Under the pieces are notes generated by a model. That model saw only the letters and a list, made by a program, of their open reading frames with translations. It was not told the origin of the DNA and made no database searches. A stretch of 64,000 nucleotides of DNA, taken from positions 3,396,501-3,460,500 of the forward strand of contig NW_026515546.1 of assembly GCF_014898815.1 (NCBI RefSeq), given 5' to 3'. The first letter of the stretch is position 1, and the number at the start of each line of letters is the position of its first letter. This DNA is from Panonychus citri. Lineage: Eukaryota > Arthropoda > Arachnida > Trombidiformes > Tetranychidae. A program made the translations under genes and the position numbers. Positions 11,747 through 22,639 of the stretch are shown one piece after another.

Positions 11747-11935
11747 TTATGAAGATCGTAAGTTAAGAGTAATTATCTTCCTCATTGTAACTGTTACAAT
11801 AAACGACACACGAAATTTTTGGTCATCAGATCTGAAAATTAAATGAAAATTGAAGATAAATGATTAGAATTAGAACAGATTTTAGTCAGTAAATTGTTCC
11901 TACCTTAGTGTATTGCATTAATGAGAATATCTTAT
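11747..11935 (-). pseudogene. Decayed 3' fragment of SUDS3 (end of exon 5 plus exon 6)
   Basis: On the minus strand, an exon-like piece matches the last SUDS3 exon. The acceptor TTTCAG is at 11834-11837, then KFRVS, ending LRSS-stop at 11747. The true gene ends SRFRVSLSQLQRG...KRSS-stop. The copy has lost about 14 nt at its start and carries many substitutions. Upstream, 11904-11935 resembles the end of exon 5, and a GT donor is still present at 11903-11902 in the corresponding place. Similarity fades before the acceptor of exon 5, so the SUDS3 copy is truncated within that exon. It lies just upstream of MGRN1 copy A, exactly as the intact SUDS3 lies upstream of copy B. It is therefore the edge of a tandem segmental duplication. 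Confidence 0.7.
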
Positions 11936-12086
11936 TAGATTAAATCTCAATTGTCTTGAATATTCAAGAGAAAAAAAGTAATTATATCGAAACTTTTTTC
12001 TCTCTCTCATATATTAATAATAATTTAATATTCTCGATGTGAATTTTTGAACAGTTTGAGTATTTCTTGGGCACCGAAGCGATTAC

Positions 12087-13766
12087 TCAACTGTCGCTCA
12101 ATGAAACTCGAACAGCATCTTCATCGTCAAAGCTACTCTGAAAACCATGATGATTTGATTCATCGGGACGGGATGAAGATGATTGAGCTGGACCATTAAG
12201 CGCTTCGATCAATGGTACTGGCTCATAACCTGGAGGTGGTTCACTTTTTGAACTATTGGTACTTCCCGAAGTGGCATTATTATTATTGGGTATTGTTGTA
12301 TTGGGACGTGATGATGGTGTTGAACGAGTGGATCTGAGTTTGTTTTTAGATGATGACGATGAGGGTTTTGAAGGTTCGATTGCTGGTTGAGTGACAATTA
12401 CTTTGGTGTTGGTTGAACCGTGAGTATTATTAGTGACCTTACGAATGGCTCGGAATCGTAACAAGGCTCGAAACGGTGATCGACAAATGGGACAATTGTT
12501 GGCCTGATAACGAAGTGAATCAGCACAAGCATTACAAAGGCACAAATGACGACAAGGCAAAATCAGAGTGTCCCTCGATTCGGACATACAAATAACACAT
12601 TCTGATCCATTATCTTCAATATCTTCATCCGATGAATAAAATGAAGCTTTTCCTCCATTACCAGTAGATGAATGGATTGGATTCTTATTCTCAATTCCAT
12701 AAACTTCTTGAATTAGATAAGCAAGTCCATCGATGATTATTTTCTGTTTAAAGGGTTTTATGTAAAATTGTTTCTCATTGTTTCTTTCAACTGTCGCAAT
12801 TAGTGAATGTGATTGTCGAGGTTCAGATCCTTCTTCAGCATTTAACTGTATTACAACGGGAAAAGGTACAGTTGGATCAAAATTACCAAATTCATCGATA
12901 GCTCGATACAAAAGGTCATCTTCATTGAATAAAGTTGGATTAAAGATAAGTGATGGTTGTGAGAAAATTTGACCAGCGCCTATGGGATAATGGTAAGTGG
13001 CCGTTTTGTAGGTCGGATCTCGAGGGACATAAATATTACCACTTGGAGTTGATTCTTCAACTGCAAGGTAATAAATTGTTACAGAACATTTAACATCCGA
13101 ATCAAAGGTAAACTCAATTGTATACAATTGATCGGGTGATAAATCTAAAGATGATGATGATGGTGAAGATGATGAAGATACAATTGAGATTGATGATTCT
13201 TGTTGTGATGATAAAGATATGGTTGTTAAAGCGGCAGTTGATGTAGATGAAGTTGGAAACTCTTTCAGTTCATGATCATCTGAATGAATCTTTCCAGTTA
13301 ATCCATTACTTTCTAGTCTTTTGTTGAAGATTTTATTACAATCACTGTTATAATCTGTAATTGTAGAGCTACAATTTACTTTGGCTGGTTTAGGATTAAT
13401 TTCAATTGTTTCAGAAGATATGTCAACCTCATTTGTAGCTGTCGGAATTTTGACTAATCGTAGGGTCTCCTTACGGATGTTGACTAATACCCGAAGTGAT
13501 CGGGTCGGTTCATCTGGTAATGGTGCCAGGTAAGGAAATGGCATCAATTTAGGGCCTAAAAAATTAAGATCTGAGTTGTCACCGAACAGGTAAGTTTCCG
13601 GTGTACCTGTTTCAAATTTTTCACCGCCCATAAAGAAGCTACTTCCAAAATAGAAACCTGTCTTAGGTGGGTAAATGTATCCATGGTGTTTATGGATAGT
13701 TGATGACTGGTTAACTGATTCTTCTTCTACCTCGTCATCTCTCGTTCGATATAAGATATTACCCAT
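12087..13766 (-). CDS. MGRN1: MGRN1/RNF157-type RING E3 ubiquitin ligase, copy B (short form)
   Basis: This intronless frame encodes 559 residues, close to the usual MGRN1 length. It starts MGNILYR. The N-terminal block (YPPKTGFYF, GGEKFETGTPE, LNFLG, LVNIRKETLRL) is about 80% identical to copy A by eye. The Ser-rich linker at about 115-215 cannot be aligned with that of copy A. The core and RING (from about residue 389: CVICMSES, CRHLCLC, NNCPICRSPF) are identical in protein to copy A, because the DNA has been homogenised. Past the RING, PPGYEPVPLIEALNG is kept. The protein then ends soon after FDDEDA, without the long Ser-rich tail of copy A. It is an E3 ligase by family knowledge. The difference between the copies lies in the linker and tail, where substrate or adaptor binding could differ (inference). 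Confidence 0.93.
   Translation of the reverse strand: MGNILYRTRDDEVEEESVNQSSTIHKHHGYIYPPKTGFYFGSSFFMGGEKFETGTPETYLFGDNSDLNFLGPKLMPFPYLAPLPDEPTRSLRVLVNIRKETLRLVKIPTATNEVDISSETIEINPKPAKVNCSSTITDYNSDCNKIFNKRLESNGLTGKIHSDDHELKEFPTSSTSTAALTTISLSSQQESSISIVSSSSSPSSSSLDLSPDQLYTIEFTFDSDVKCSVTIYYLAVEESTPSGNIYVPRDPTYKTATYHYPIGAGQIFSQPSLIFNPTLFNEDDLLYRAIDEFGNFDPTVPFPVVIQLNAEEGSEPRQSHSLIATVERNNEKQFYIKPFKQKIIIDGLAYLIQEVYGIENKNPIHSSTGNGGKASFYSSDEDIEDNGSECVICMSESRDTLILPCRHLCLCNACADSLRYQANNCPICRSPFRALLRFRAIRKVTNNTHGSTNTKVIVTQPAIEPSKPSSSSSKNKLRSTRSTPSSRPNTTIPNNNNATSGSTNSSKSEPPPGYEPVPLIEALNGPAQSSSSRPDESNHHGFQSSFDDEDAVRVSLSDS
12458..13140 (-). repeat. Near-identical 683-bp tract shared with MGRN1 copy A
   Basis: This is the partner of 8627-9309, with 2 mismatches in 683 bp (at 12545 and 13083) and no gaps. 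Both ends are abrupt. Confidence 0.95.
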
Positions 13767-15015
13767 CGGTTAATCATCACGAAAGTAAAAATTCCAAGAG
13801 AAAAAAATCAAATAAACTTCAAAAAGGAAGAGAATAGAACAAAATAGAAAAATCAATCAGAAGAAGAAAAAACAAACAAACAAGAAGAAGAAGGAGAAAA
13901 CAATCACACTGGTATATAAAAAGAAGAACCAAATTTCGGATCACAGATCAATTTTTGATTAACCACCAAATAGAATTAAACAATTGCAAAAGAATCACTT
14001 TAAAAGAAAAACCAGACAAATTGCGAAAGAAAAAAACAAATTTAGAATAGAAAATAATAAGAAAAATGTAGGAGGAAAAAAAGAGAAAAGAAAATGAATG
14101 GTGACGATGACAAGGAACAAAGTGATAACTCTTTCTAGGTTAGAATTTAACCTTACAATTTTAAGTAGAATTTAATTCTAATTACTTTAATTGGAACACT
14201 TTGATCAACAATAAAAGAGGTAAATGTTAACACTAAATAAAGAAAACAATCAAACTAATCATAAGTATAAATCTAATCAACTTGTTAATCAATCGTTTCA
14301 ATTGACCAACAAAATTTTGTTTCACTAAACAGATTTTCACTTAGATTATTGTGATGCAATAGATGGAGCTGTCAGCGGCCTTCAGGCTAATAAATTGGCG
14401 ACAATTAAATGATAATCAGTTAATCACTTGGCAATTTAACGTCATTACGATTGGTTTATGGTACATTATGCAGTTGATATCAATTTAGATATAGATATAT
14501 ATATATGTATTTAATTGAAAGAATACATTATAATTATACTTCTCATTGATTTTCGGGTGTTGATTAATACGATTTGTTTGTTAATTTTTCTGGGCCAATC
14601 TTTTCACGTTGATTAGTTGATCGCCTTTTTAAATTGATTCCGTTTGAGTAATTTAGCTTTTTCTTTAACAAGGTCTCTAGATTAGATAACAGGTATATAT
14701 ATATAGGTGTTAATTATTGTTAAATTGTTGTTTACACCCAATTTTTACCTTTGTTTTGTTTGACTAAATAAACGTAAATCAAAGTAAATTATGATTTGTT
14801 TGTTTTTCGTTTGACAAATTTAATTGTCTCTCTTTATATTGGGTTTTCTCCTCAAATTAGTAGCCGATTGTGCGAGGGATTGATGATGACGATGATGGTG
14901 TTGATGATTATGATTATTATATGATTAAGATGATCAAGTGTGTATAAGGCACTCGGTTAGTTGATTCTTGGGAATTGTGAAAATAAATGGTCAAGATTAA
15001 TTATGTTAATCAATT
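13767..15015. other. Upstream region of MGRN1 copy B and 3' region of SUDS3
   Basis: This stretch is purine-rich near the gene (13800-14100) and AT-rich further out, with TATATA runs at about 14490-14505 and 14695-14706. It is the counterpart of the region upstream of copy A, and it carries the AGATGGAGCT motif at 14361-14370. I see no coding frame. Confidence 0.5.
14358..14372 (+). promoter_or_regulatory. AGATGGAGCTG motif, duplicate of the 11211 element
   Basis: AATAGATGGAGCTGT is the duplicated counterpart of the element at 11211-11229. It lies about 600 bp upstream of the copy B start codon. Confidence 0.3.
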
Positions 15016-16632
15016 TTATGAGGATCTTTTGTGAATTGAGTATTTGCCTCGTTGTAATTGTGATAATGATACACGAAATCTTGAATTATCGGACTTTTTA
15101 ACCCAAATCTGAAAGGAACAAGGGAAAATATCAATAAATAGATCAAGTGATTAGAATAGATTTTTTGTTTTTCTTCTTGGTTCGTTTCGATTTTAACTAA
15201 CCTCAGTAAATGATATCGATGCGAGGGTTCCACTGGTCTCTGTGTTTTCTTGGGTTCTCAGGGAAACAAATTGACCCCGATGGAACCATTTTCTCTCATA
15301 ATATAATTTACCATCTTCGATACGAACGTCAATTGTATCGGATTCTTGGGCATCAGAATGTTCTTCGGCTGTTCGATTAAACAACAGGAAAGAGACAAAA
15401 GCGAAGGGATTTGAATTACATTCGAAGAGGATTTGGTGTTTTTTCTCGATAGATTTCAACTTTTTTTTCTTCTTTTAGAACTTTTTTTCCTTCTCTCTCT
15501 CTCTCTCTCTCTCTTTCTTTCACTTTTTCACTCTCCCTTTCTCTCTATACCTTTCACTCTCGTTCTTTGCTCATTAGGTGTTGACTTTGAAAGAAAAACA
15601 CTGAGACTGGAAAAGATGTGAAGTTACTTGTTAACGAATCTTATCGGATTAATACCTGGTCTATTGATGGCTCTCAGATCTTCGATGATTAAATTTTCTT
15701 CCAGGAGACAATTCAATTGTGCAGGTGAGCCTCGTTTTCTTTTCTCTGGTGCTGGTGTTGGATCATTTGGTCTTCTCCTTAATTTCCGGGTAACTGTTGG
15801 CTTGTGTTCCACTGAATCAGAAGCAAGTTCTAGATTAAGTCTCTCTGCTTCAGCTATTTTTTTCTTCTCTTCTAAATCGGCAATCAGAGTCTCTTCCAAT
15901 TCAACTTTTCGCTCTTCAAAATCCCTTAGAGCTGCTCTTTGTTCACTTATAAATTCTTTCTCAGCTCTTTCTGTCTACAAAATGAACAAAATAGAAATGA
16001 AAACATTTAGAAAACTGAATATTCTAATCAACCAATAGAATAGAAAAACAAAACAAAACCACTTACCTCATAATCTAAAAAAGCTTCATTTAAAATTAAT
16101 CTATCATCATATTCTTGTTCATACTTCTCAAGTCTCTTAATATAATCAGGATGAGTTCCATCTTCTAATTGTTTCAATTGTTCCTTAAGACTTGCCAATT
16201 TATCCTGGTACATTCTGTGAAGAATATCTGACCTAAAAGAAAAGCGAAAATCAACAATTAAAACTCTCAATTAACATCAAAACCCATAACATTATGTCAG
16301 ATCAACTGATTACTTACTGTTCCTTAATTTCAAGATAATCACCGTCATATCTTTCCATATCAGCTGCAACCTCAGTTTCTGAAGCATCTTCGGTATCTGT
16401 TGAATAGTAAAAAACCAAAAAATTAACATCACAATTAAAACAATTGAAAAAGTAAAAATCCAAACCCAAAAATCCAACAGAAAAGGTAAACATAAGTAGA
16501 GATGAGTAACTACCTGGACAATTATCATCTTTCATCAATTAAAAGACAATTAAACTTACCTTCATCTGAATCATGTTCCTCATGCTCTGGTCGATCATTA
16601 CTCTCATCATCGTCGTAATCAAATTCCGACAT
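15016..16632 (-). CDS. SUDS3: Sds3/SUDS3, Sin3-HDAC corepressor subunit
   Basis: Six exons on the minus strand join in frame: 16632-16560, 16396-16318, 16214-16067, 15974-15656, 15368-15202 and 15108-15016. The protein has 292 residues; human SUDS3 has 328. It opens with an acidic region (MSEFDYDDDES). It then has DTEDASETE, the coiled-coil segment MYQDKLASLKEQLKQLEDG, and the hallmark TRKLRRRPNDP, followed by SPAQLNCLL. The C-terminus has VRIEDGKLYYERKWF and FRVSLSQLQRG. Each of these blocks matches human SUDS3. The family protein dimerises through the coiled coil and tethers HDAC1 to SIN3 in the nucleus. The 3' end of this gene was copied to 11747-11935 along with MGRN1. Confidence 0.95.
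15492..15515. repeat. (CT)n microsatellite in SUDS3 intron 4
   Basis: A run of about 11 CT units lies in the intron between the fourth and fifth coding exons. Confidence 0.8.
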
Positions 16633-16751
16633 TTTCACTATTAACTCACCACACAAACCAGATTAAAATCAACAACAAACAATTTGAACAAGAAAATAAA
16701 ATTGACAAAAAAAAAACAAAAATGGAAACCAGAATGAGTTAAATTTTCTTG

Positions 16752-16768
16752 ACACCAGATGGCGCTCG
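16752..16768 (+). promoter_or_regulatory. CTCF-like site ACACCAGATGGCGCTCG
   Basis: This is the best match in the window to the known CTCF core (CCACYAGATGGCGC type). It lies 120 bp upstream of the SUDS3 start codon. YY1/Pho (AAGATGGCGGC) is a weaker alternative reading. Confidence 0.5.
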
Positions 16769-17935
16769 AAACAATTTTTCGAAACTTTTTCTTCATTTTT
16801 TTAATTAGAAATTAATTTTGATTATGATTAACTAAATTAACTCCAATTTTTAAAAGTAATGGAAAAAAATTGATTAAAGAATATGGAGAACAAAAATTCT
16901 ATCTTATTTTTCAAAGAGTTTATTGTATTTAATGGTTTTTGTTTTTTTTGTGTGTGTTTGTGTTGATGGAAATTGTTAATTGTTGTTGGTATGAAGAGAC
17001 AAATAATTTATGTCATTTATCAATAAAGAAAATTGCAATTAAGTGTTAATTACAGTTTACAATTAAAGAAGATAATGGAAGAGAAGTAAAGTCTTTATCA
17101 TCATCGAGAATGTTTTGTGTATTCTTTTCATCGGTATAAACTACGATTCTCAAAATAGTGAAAAGAGAAATGAAGAGAAAAATTAATCAAAAAGTTGTAA
17201 CAATTAAACGTTATAATAAAAACACGTTCTTATGTTATTTTATTGATTGATTAAATTTGTTTTTCTCTTCTTCTCTCCATCGATTGATCAATGTTGTCCA
17301 TTTTGCATTCTTAACCCGGTTGTTTGTTTGAAGATGTTGATTCCTGCTCCTTCCGATTGGATTATTGTCAAAAACATTATCATCATCGTCATAATAATAA
17401 TCATCAGTCAATTTTACATAATTAAAGATGATTAAATCGTTTTGTTTTTCTCTCTCTTCCAATCAGTTAATAGCAACAAATTGATTGCACTGGACCAGTA
17501 GTTTATATAACTGATTGTCAAGTTGATAAAAATGATAGTGGCGTTGATCCTTATTTAGTTTTTCTTATATCATTAATCAGTTAGTGTAAAAATCTGATTC
17601 ATGTTAAAATTTTATCCATTTGTTGTATTAATTGAATCACCATAATTTAGACAATAATGAAAAAAGTTAATCATCACAAATACAAACAAACAACAAAGTG
17701 CTTGTTCTCGATCTGATTTCAATCTTTTTGCATCCTTCCTTGTTACGAGTTAATTGTTGCTGTTTCCTGGAAATCCGTCCAATAGTTAACACTTTGACCG
17801 ACGGAGTTTACGTAACACAATCAAGGTCTTGATCACTTTTTTGTTTGTTCCATCTCGCGAAATGTTAATTAGAAAACAGACAATTTGGCCATGGTATAAG
17901 TTTCTAGTTAGAGAGAGAAAGAGATAGAGGGTATT

Positions 17936-17936
<1 letters not shown>

Positions 17937-17990
<54 letters not shown>
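17937..17990. repeat. (AG)27 microsatellite
   Basis: This is the longest uninterrupted AG run in the window, downstream of the TAO kinase gene. Confidence 0.95.
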
Positions 17991-17995
<5 letters not shown>

Positions 17996-18550
17996 ATAAA
18001 GGTGGGAATAAGGTTGAAGATGAAGAGAAACATCAAAATCCCAGATGATTTCAATTCTCAGTTTCTTTTTAGTTTTTACTCATATACAAGTAATATATCA
18101 ACAGTGTGTATGATAAAGTCTTTTAGTGTAGTGACATTAATAACGCCACGCCTGTCAAAAAAGGGTTAGAGGGTCAAGGTGGGTGATGAAATAGTTAAGA
18201 TGATGATAAAGAAAAAGAAAACGAGAGCAAGAAAGAGTAGAAAGGAAAAAAGTGATAGATAGAGGAAGTGACAGAAAGAAAAATCTTGATCTTTGGATTT
18301 TTTTTTGATTGTGAAAAAAAATCGACAGAGATGATGAATGAAGATGATGATGATGAAGTTGTTGTTGTTGTTGGTGGTGGTGGTGGTGGTTGTGTTGATG
18401 ATGGTGATAATCCGAAGAAGTCTTTAAGTTTTCCTTTTTTCTGTACAATATTTTTCTTTTAGTTTTTTTCTTTAACAATATTGTTTCCATCCTCCATGAA
18501 AATTTATCCTAATAATTAGTTTCCTGTGATTAGGAATATTATTCAATTGG

Positions 18551-21500
18551 TCATAGGGCAGCGTGAGTGAATGAACTTGCACTATTACTGTGCGCCAAAC
18601 TGAGCATACTACCGGAAACTGAGCTATCGTCTCTTATTGATTCACTTGCTTCGGCAATCGCAAGTGAATTTAATCCAAGTCGAGCGGTTTCTTCATCGAA
18701 AGTTTGAACTTCTTGAGCTTGTCGATCAGTTAATAGTCTTTGTCGTTCATTTCGCTCTTCTTGGAATCTGAGTTTTTCCATTTCCGTCTAAAAGGATAAT
18801 ACAAATAGCAATTGTTATTTTTAGATTATTAACTAAAGTAAACATTTCGATTAATCATTTTTACCAAATTACCTTTTGCTCTAATAAAGCTCTTCTATGG
18901 GAAACTCGTTCTTCCAATTCTCTTTTCTCTCTATTTCGTTGGGCTTCAGTTTGCATTCTAATTTTACTTTGGAAAGCAATCAACAGTTCAAGTTCTTGTT
19001 GTAGGTGATCTTTAAGCTGACGATCTTCAGCTTCCTGAGATTCATCGAGTCTAATCTGTGGAGTTAATAAGAATAAGAAAATTGTTAATTGGTGATAATA
19101 ATAATGATTTTGTTCGTTCCAATTGAAACTTACTGATTGTTTTTGAAGCATTTCAGCGATACTTTGTTCATATTGTTCACCTAAAATGGCAAGTTTCCTC
19201 ATCTGCTCTTCCTTCAGTTTTTTAATAACATTTTTCTGTTCTTCTTTGGGTGTGGATGCCAAAACATGAGCTTTCCATACTTTATATTGACGTGTTTGAG
19301 TTTTACATGTTTCTCTGAATTGACGTCGAATTTGTAACTCTTTTTGTTTCAAACTTTTAGGTTGTTGTTTCAATTCAAGAGCATGTTTCTTGGATAATTC
19401 AGATAATCGACGTTGATTGTACTCTTGCTGATTAGCCAATTCGGTTTGATGTCGTTTTCTTATCTGATCATCTCTCAGCTGATGAATTGCTCTTTGCTGA
19501 CGATATTCAAGTTCAACGGATATTTCATAGTGTCGAAGTAACATAGCGTGAGCTTCTTCTAATTGGTGTTGGCGTTTATTCAATTCTTCACGGAGTAAAT
19601 CTCGTTCCAATTCATGGTACTGAACCAATTTTCTTCGCTGAAATTTACGAATTTCCGATCTAAAATGTTCTAATTGACTTTGCTCTAATGAACGCAGATT
19701 TCCAGCCTGAGCACGTTGAAGACTTTCTTTATGTTTCTTCAAGGATTCCGGATTATTGGCAAATTCCTGTTAAAGTTAATATAAAACATAAAACAAACAC
19801 ATAATAATTAATTTCAATCCAATTGATTTAGATGTTTGAAGAAAAAAAATAAAATAAATGCAAATGCAAAAGGCCAATGATAATCAATCAATATTCAACC
19901 CCTTAATTAGTGATATTACATTTTCACAAATATAAATTGTAATTCTGACCTTGATCTAAACTAAATTAAAAACAATCATTTCCGTAGCTTTAGCAAATTA
20001 AATGTCAATTATTGCTGATGCAACCAAATGAAAACAACAAGGGTAAGCAAAATGAAGCTTCAACAGCTGAAACCTATTGAGTGTTTAAATATTATAACAA
20101 CAATCAAAGAGTAACAAAAGAAAGTAATTTGTCAAGTGTTTTGATTGAAATTAATTCCAACTGTCAAACGTTGATCAATTAGATCAAAACTGATAGTAGA
20201 TGAGAGAGTCAATGATAAACAAGAAAAAAAACATTGATACAAGAATAAAAGTTAAAAGTTTTTTTTTGCAAGAGATAAGAGTAAATAAAGATTATCTAAT
20301 TGTCAGCGGGTTAATTGTTATTACAATTAGCAAAATAGATTAACTTACCAATTCAAGTTTCTCTTTGATATATTTATTCTCGTTCTTTTGCTGTTGAAGT
20401 AATCGTTTTCTCTCCTCTTCTTGTTGTTGTTTTATGGCTTTACTTAAACGGTTCTCGCAATCAAGATTGTGTTTTGACTGGAAGAAAATTAAGAAAATAA
20501 TTAGAATTAATTGTTTCAAAGTGGAGTTTTTTCTAACCAAACAAAAAAGATAAGGTAACAAATACCTTTTTCTGAAGTTCTTTTTGATGCTTATTTTGTA
20601 ACTTCTCCAAGTCTTTACTAAATGAACTTAATAGATTTTCATATTCTTTCTCAAGTTTTGTTTTATGTTCTTCCAATTCTTGTCGACATTTAACTTCCAA
20701 TTGAAGGATCGCTTTTTGATGCTGTCGTCTCATCCTCTTATATCCGCTCAGTTGTTCGTACATTTGATTTTCCCCTTCGTGCTCTTTAATTTGCCGACTA
20801 ACAATCGATGTGGTCCTGAGAGTAGCAAAATTATTAGCACCTAATTCAGTGCTATTCAAACTAGCAGATGAATTCTGGAAATAAATAAAATGAAGGAAAT
20901 AAGTAGAAAGAGAAAATTAAAATCAAATTATTGTCAATGGATAGAAAAAGGGATAAGGAAAAGTGAGAAATAAGAAAAATCAAAGTGTTAATATGAGAAT
21001 AAAATTTAATTTGATACTCACCGAAGGACTAATACGACTCATGTTGCTACTACTTTGACGTCGAGCGGAAAGTGGACGCTTATGTGAGTCATTATTCTCG
21101 AAGTTGGTTGGAAGACTACAATTACTGCTACTATGACTGCCGGTGCTAATGCCTTCACTTTGTTGACTGGCAATACTATTACTTTTACTACTATCTCCCA
21201 ATTGATCATCCTCCTGTTAGAGAAGAGGAGAAAAAAATTTAATGAATCAAGAAAAAAAAAGATGATGATGATGTAAAAAGAGAAGAGAGAGAAAGAGAAA
21301 GAGAGAAAACTGAAAGTTTAATTTCATTCATTTTGTTTCTTCTCTTTCTTTATTCTATATGTATGATATATTACCGTTGAATCTCCTTCTATTTCACTTC
21401 CAGCTCGCTCTAATTCTTGATTTTCAATCATTAGAATTTTCTTCATACGTCGATAATTTAGATTGTCCAATTCTCTAACAGCAGCTTTCGTCCTATTGAT

Positions 21501-22639
21501 CAGATCATATATAACAGTTGAAGGTCTAGTTCGAGTGATGTATCCATGCTAATCCAATGTGGTCAAGTAAATGATAAAATCCAATGAGAATAAAATAATA
21601 AGGAAACAATTCAGAAAAAAAAACAAAGTCCAAGATGAATGGAGAGAAAAGAAAATAAGAAGAAAATCAACAAATTGATGGAATTTTTCATGTTAAAAAG
21701 AATAGAACAGAAAAAGGAGAAAGAAAAAGAGAAAGAGAGAAAGGGAGATAGAAACAGAGAAAGGAGGAAAGAGAGAGAGAGAGAAAATGAACGATTAATA
21801 TTTAGTTGGCTTACTTTAAGCATTTGAGATGAATTAGGCCTATCATAAGGATTTTTCTGAAGACAAGAGTCGACAAAATTTCGGAATAGATCAGACCACT
21901 CAGAATGTGAGCTTAAACTTGGTGAATCGTTCTGAGCGATATGATATAAGGCACTCATTGCATTCATATTAAAGTATGGCGGTTTTCTTTCAGCAAGTTC
22001 AATACAAGTGATTCCAAGAGACCAGACATCAACTTTACCATCATATTGTCCTTCATCCATTGCTAATATAACCTCAGGTGCCATCCAATAAGGTGAACCA
22101 ACAAAAGAATTTGCTGGACAGGTCATTGAAGAAGAACCAAAATCGGCTAATTTAACTGTACCATCTTCCGTTAAAAGAATGTTACCTGCTTTAACATCTC
22201 GATGTATTCGACCTAAACTGTGAAGATACTCCAAACCATCTAAAGCATCATGACATATGGCAGCGATTTCATCTTCCTTTAAGGGTTTCTTGTGAACTTC
22301 GATAATATCCGATGCTGAACCAAGACAATATTCCATCACTAACCAGGCTGTATGATCCTTTAGATAACAACCCTTATACTCTATACAGTTCTTATGATTC
22401 AAGTTGACTAAAAATTTGACCTCCTTGATGATATCTTGCCATTTTTCGGCCGACTGTTTACCGGTAAATGACATCTTCTTGATGGCCACAACTTCATTAT
22501 TAACTGTACAACGGGCATAATAGACAGCACCAAAGCTTCCATGTCCAATTTCCCTTAAATCGTTAAAATATTTCTCTGGATCTTCTTTATCAAATAGGGA
22601 AGCAATTTCTGGATCTTTGATCAATTTAAACGAATGCAT
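18551..22639 (-). CDS. Tao: TAO-family Ste20-like serine/threonine kinase
   Basis: Eight exons on the minus strand join in frame: 22639-21815, 21548-21375, 21213-21022, 20874-20566, 20477-20349, 19766-19134, 19055-18873 and 18787-18551. They give 893 residues; TAOK3 is about 900. Exon 1 encodes almost the whole kinase domain. Visible are the Gly-rich loop GHGSFGAV (32-39), Lys54 in [13 protein letters not shown] with catalytic Asp148, DFG at 166-168, and [13 protein letters not shown], whose Ser178 matches the activation-loop site of TAOKs. Exon 2 gives the family-specific [16 protein letters not shown] Ser-rich linker follows. The rest is the long Gln/Glu/Lys/Arg coiled coil with [28 protein letters not shown] and [11 protein letters not shown] kinases act on p38/JNK and Hippo signalling and on microtubules; this is family knowledge. 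Every intron falls between codons. Confidence 0.96.
19767..20348. other. TAO kinase intron 5 (582 bp)
   Basis: This is the longest intron of the kinase gene, AT-rich, with canonical GTAAGT and AACAG ends. I see nothing else in it. Confidence 0.8.

Larger units (their letters stand above)
16633..18550. other. SUDS3 promoter side and TAO kinase 3' flank
   Basis: The left part is the SUDS3 promoter, with a strong CTCF-like site at 16752. The right part should hold the TAO kinase 3' UTR. Inside are an (AG)27 run at 17937-17990 and a locally less AT-rich patch (about 17750-17870) with the palindrome TTACGTAA at 17808-17815. A GAT/GTT/GGT-rich stretch lies at about 18330-18410. Open frames here are low-complexity and not credible genes. 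Confidence 0.5.

Noticed and set aside
17235..17462. Overlapping small frames on both strands
   Set aside because: They are AT-rich, low-complexity and unlike any family. They lie in the 3' flank of the kinase gene.
21611..21814. Extension of the kinase frame beyond the first exon
   Set aside because: It is intron sequence, a hydrophobic low-complexity read-through after the AAA/GTAAGC donor. Splicing to 21548 restores the family sequence.
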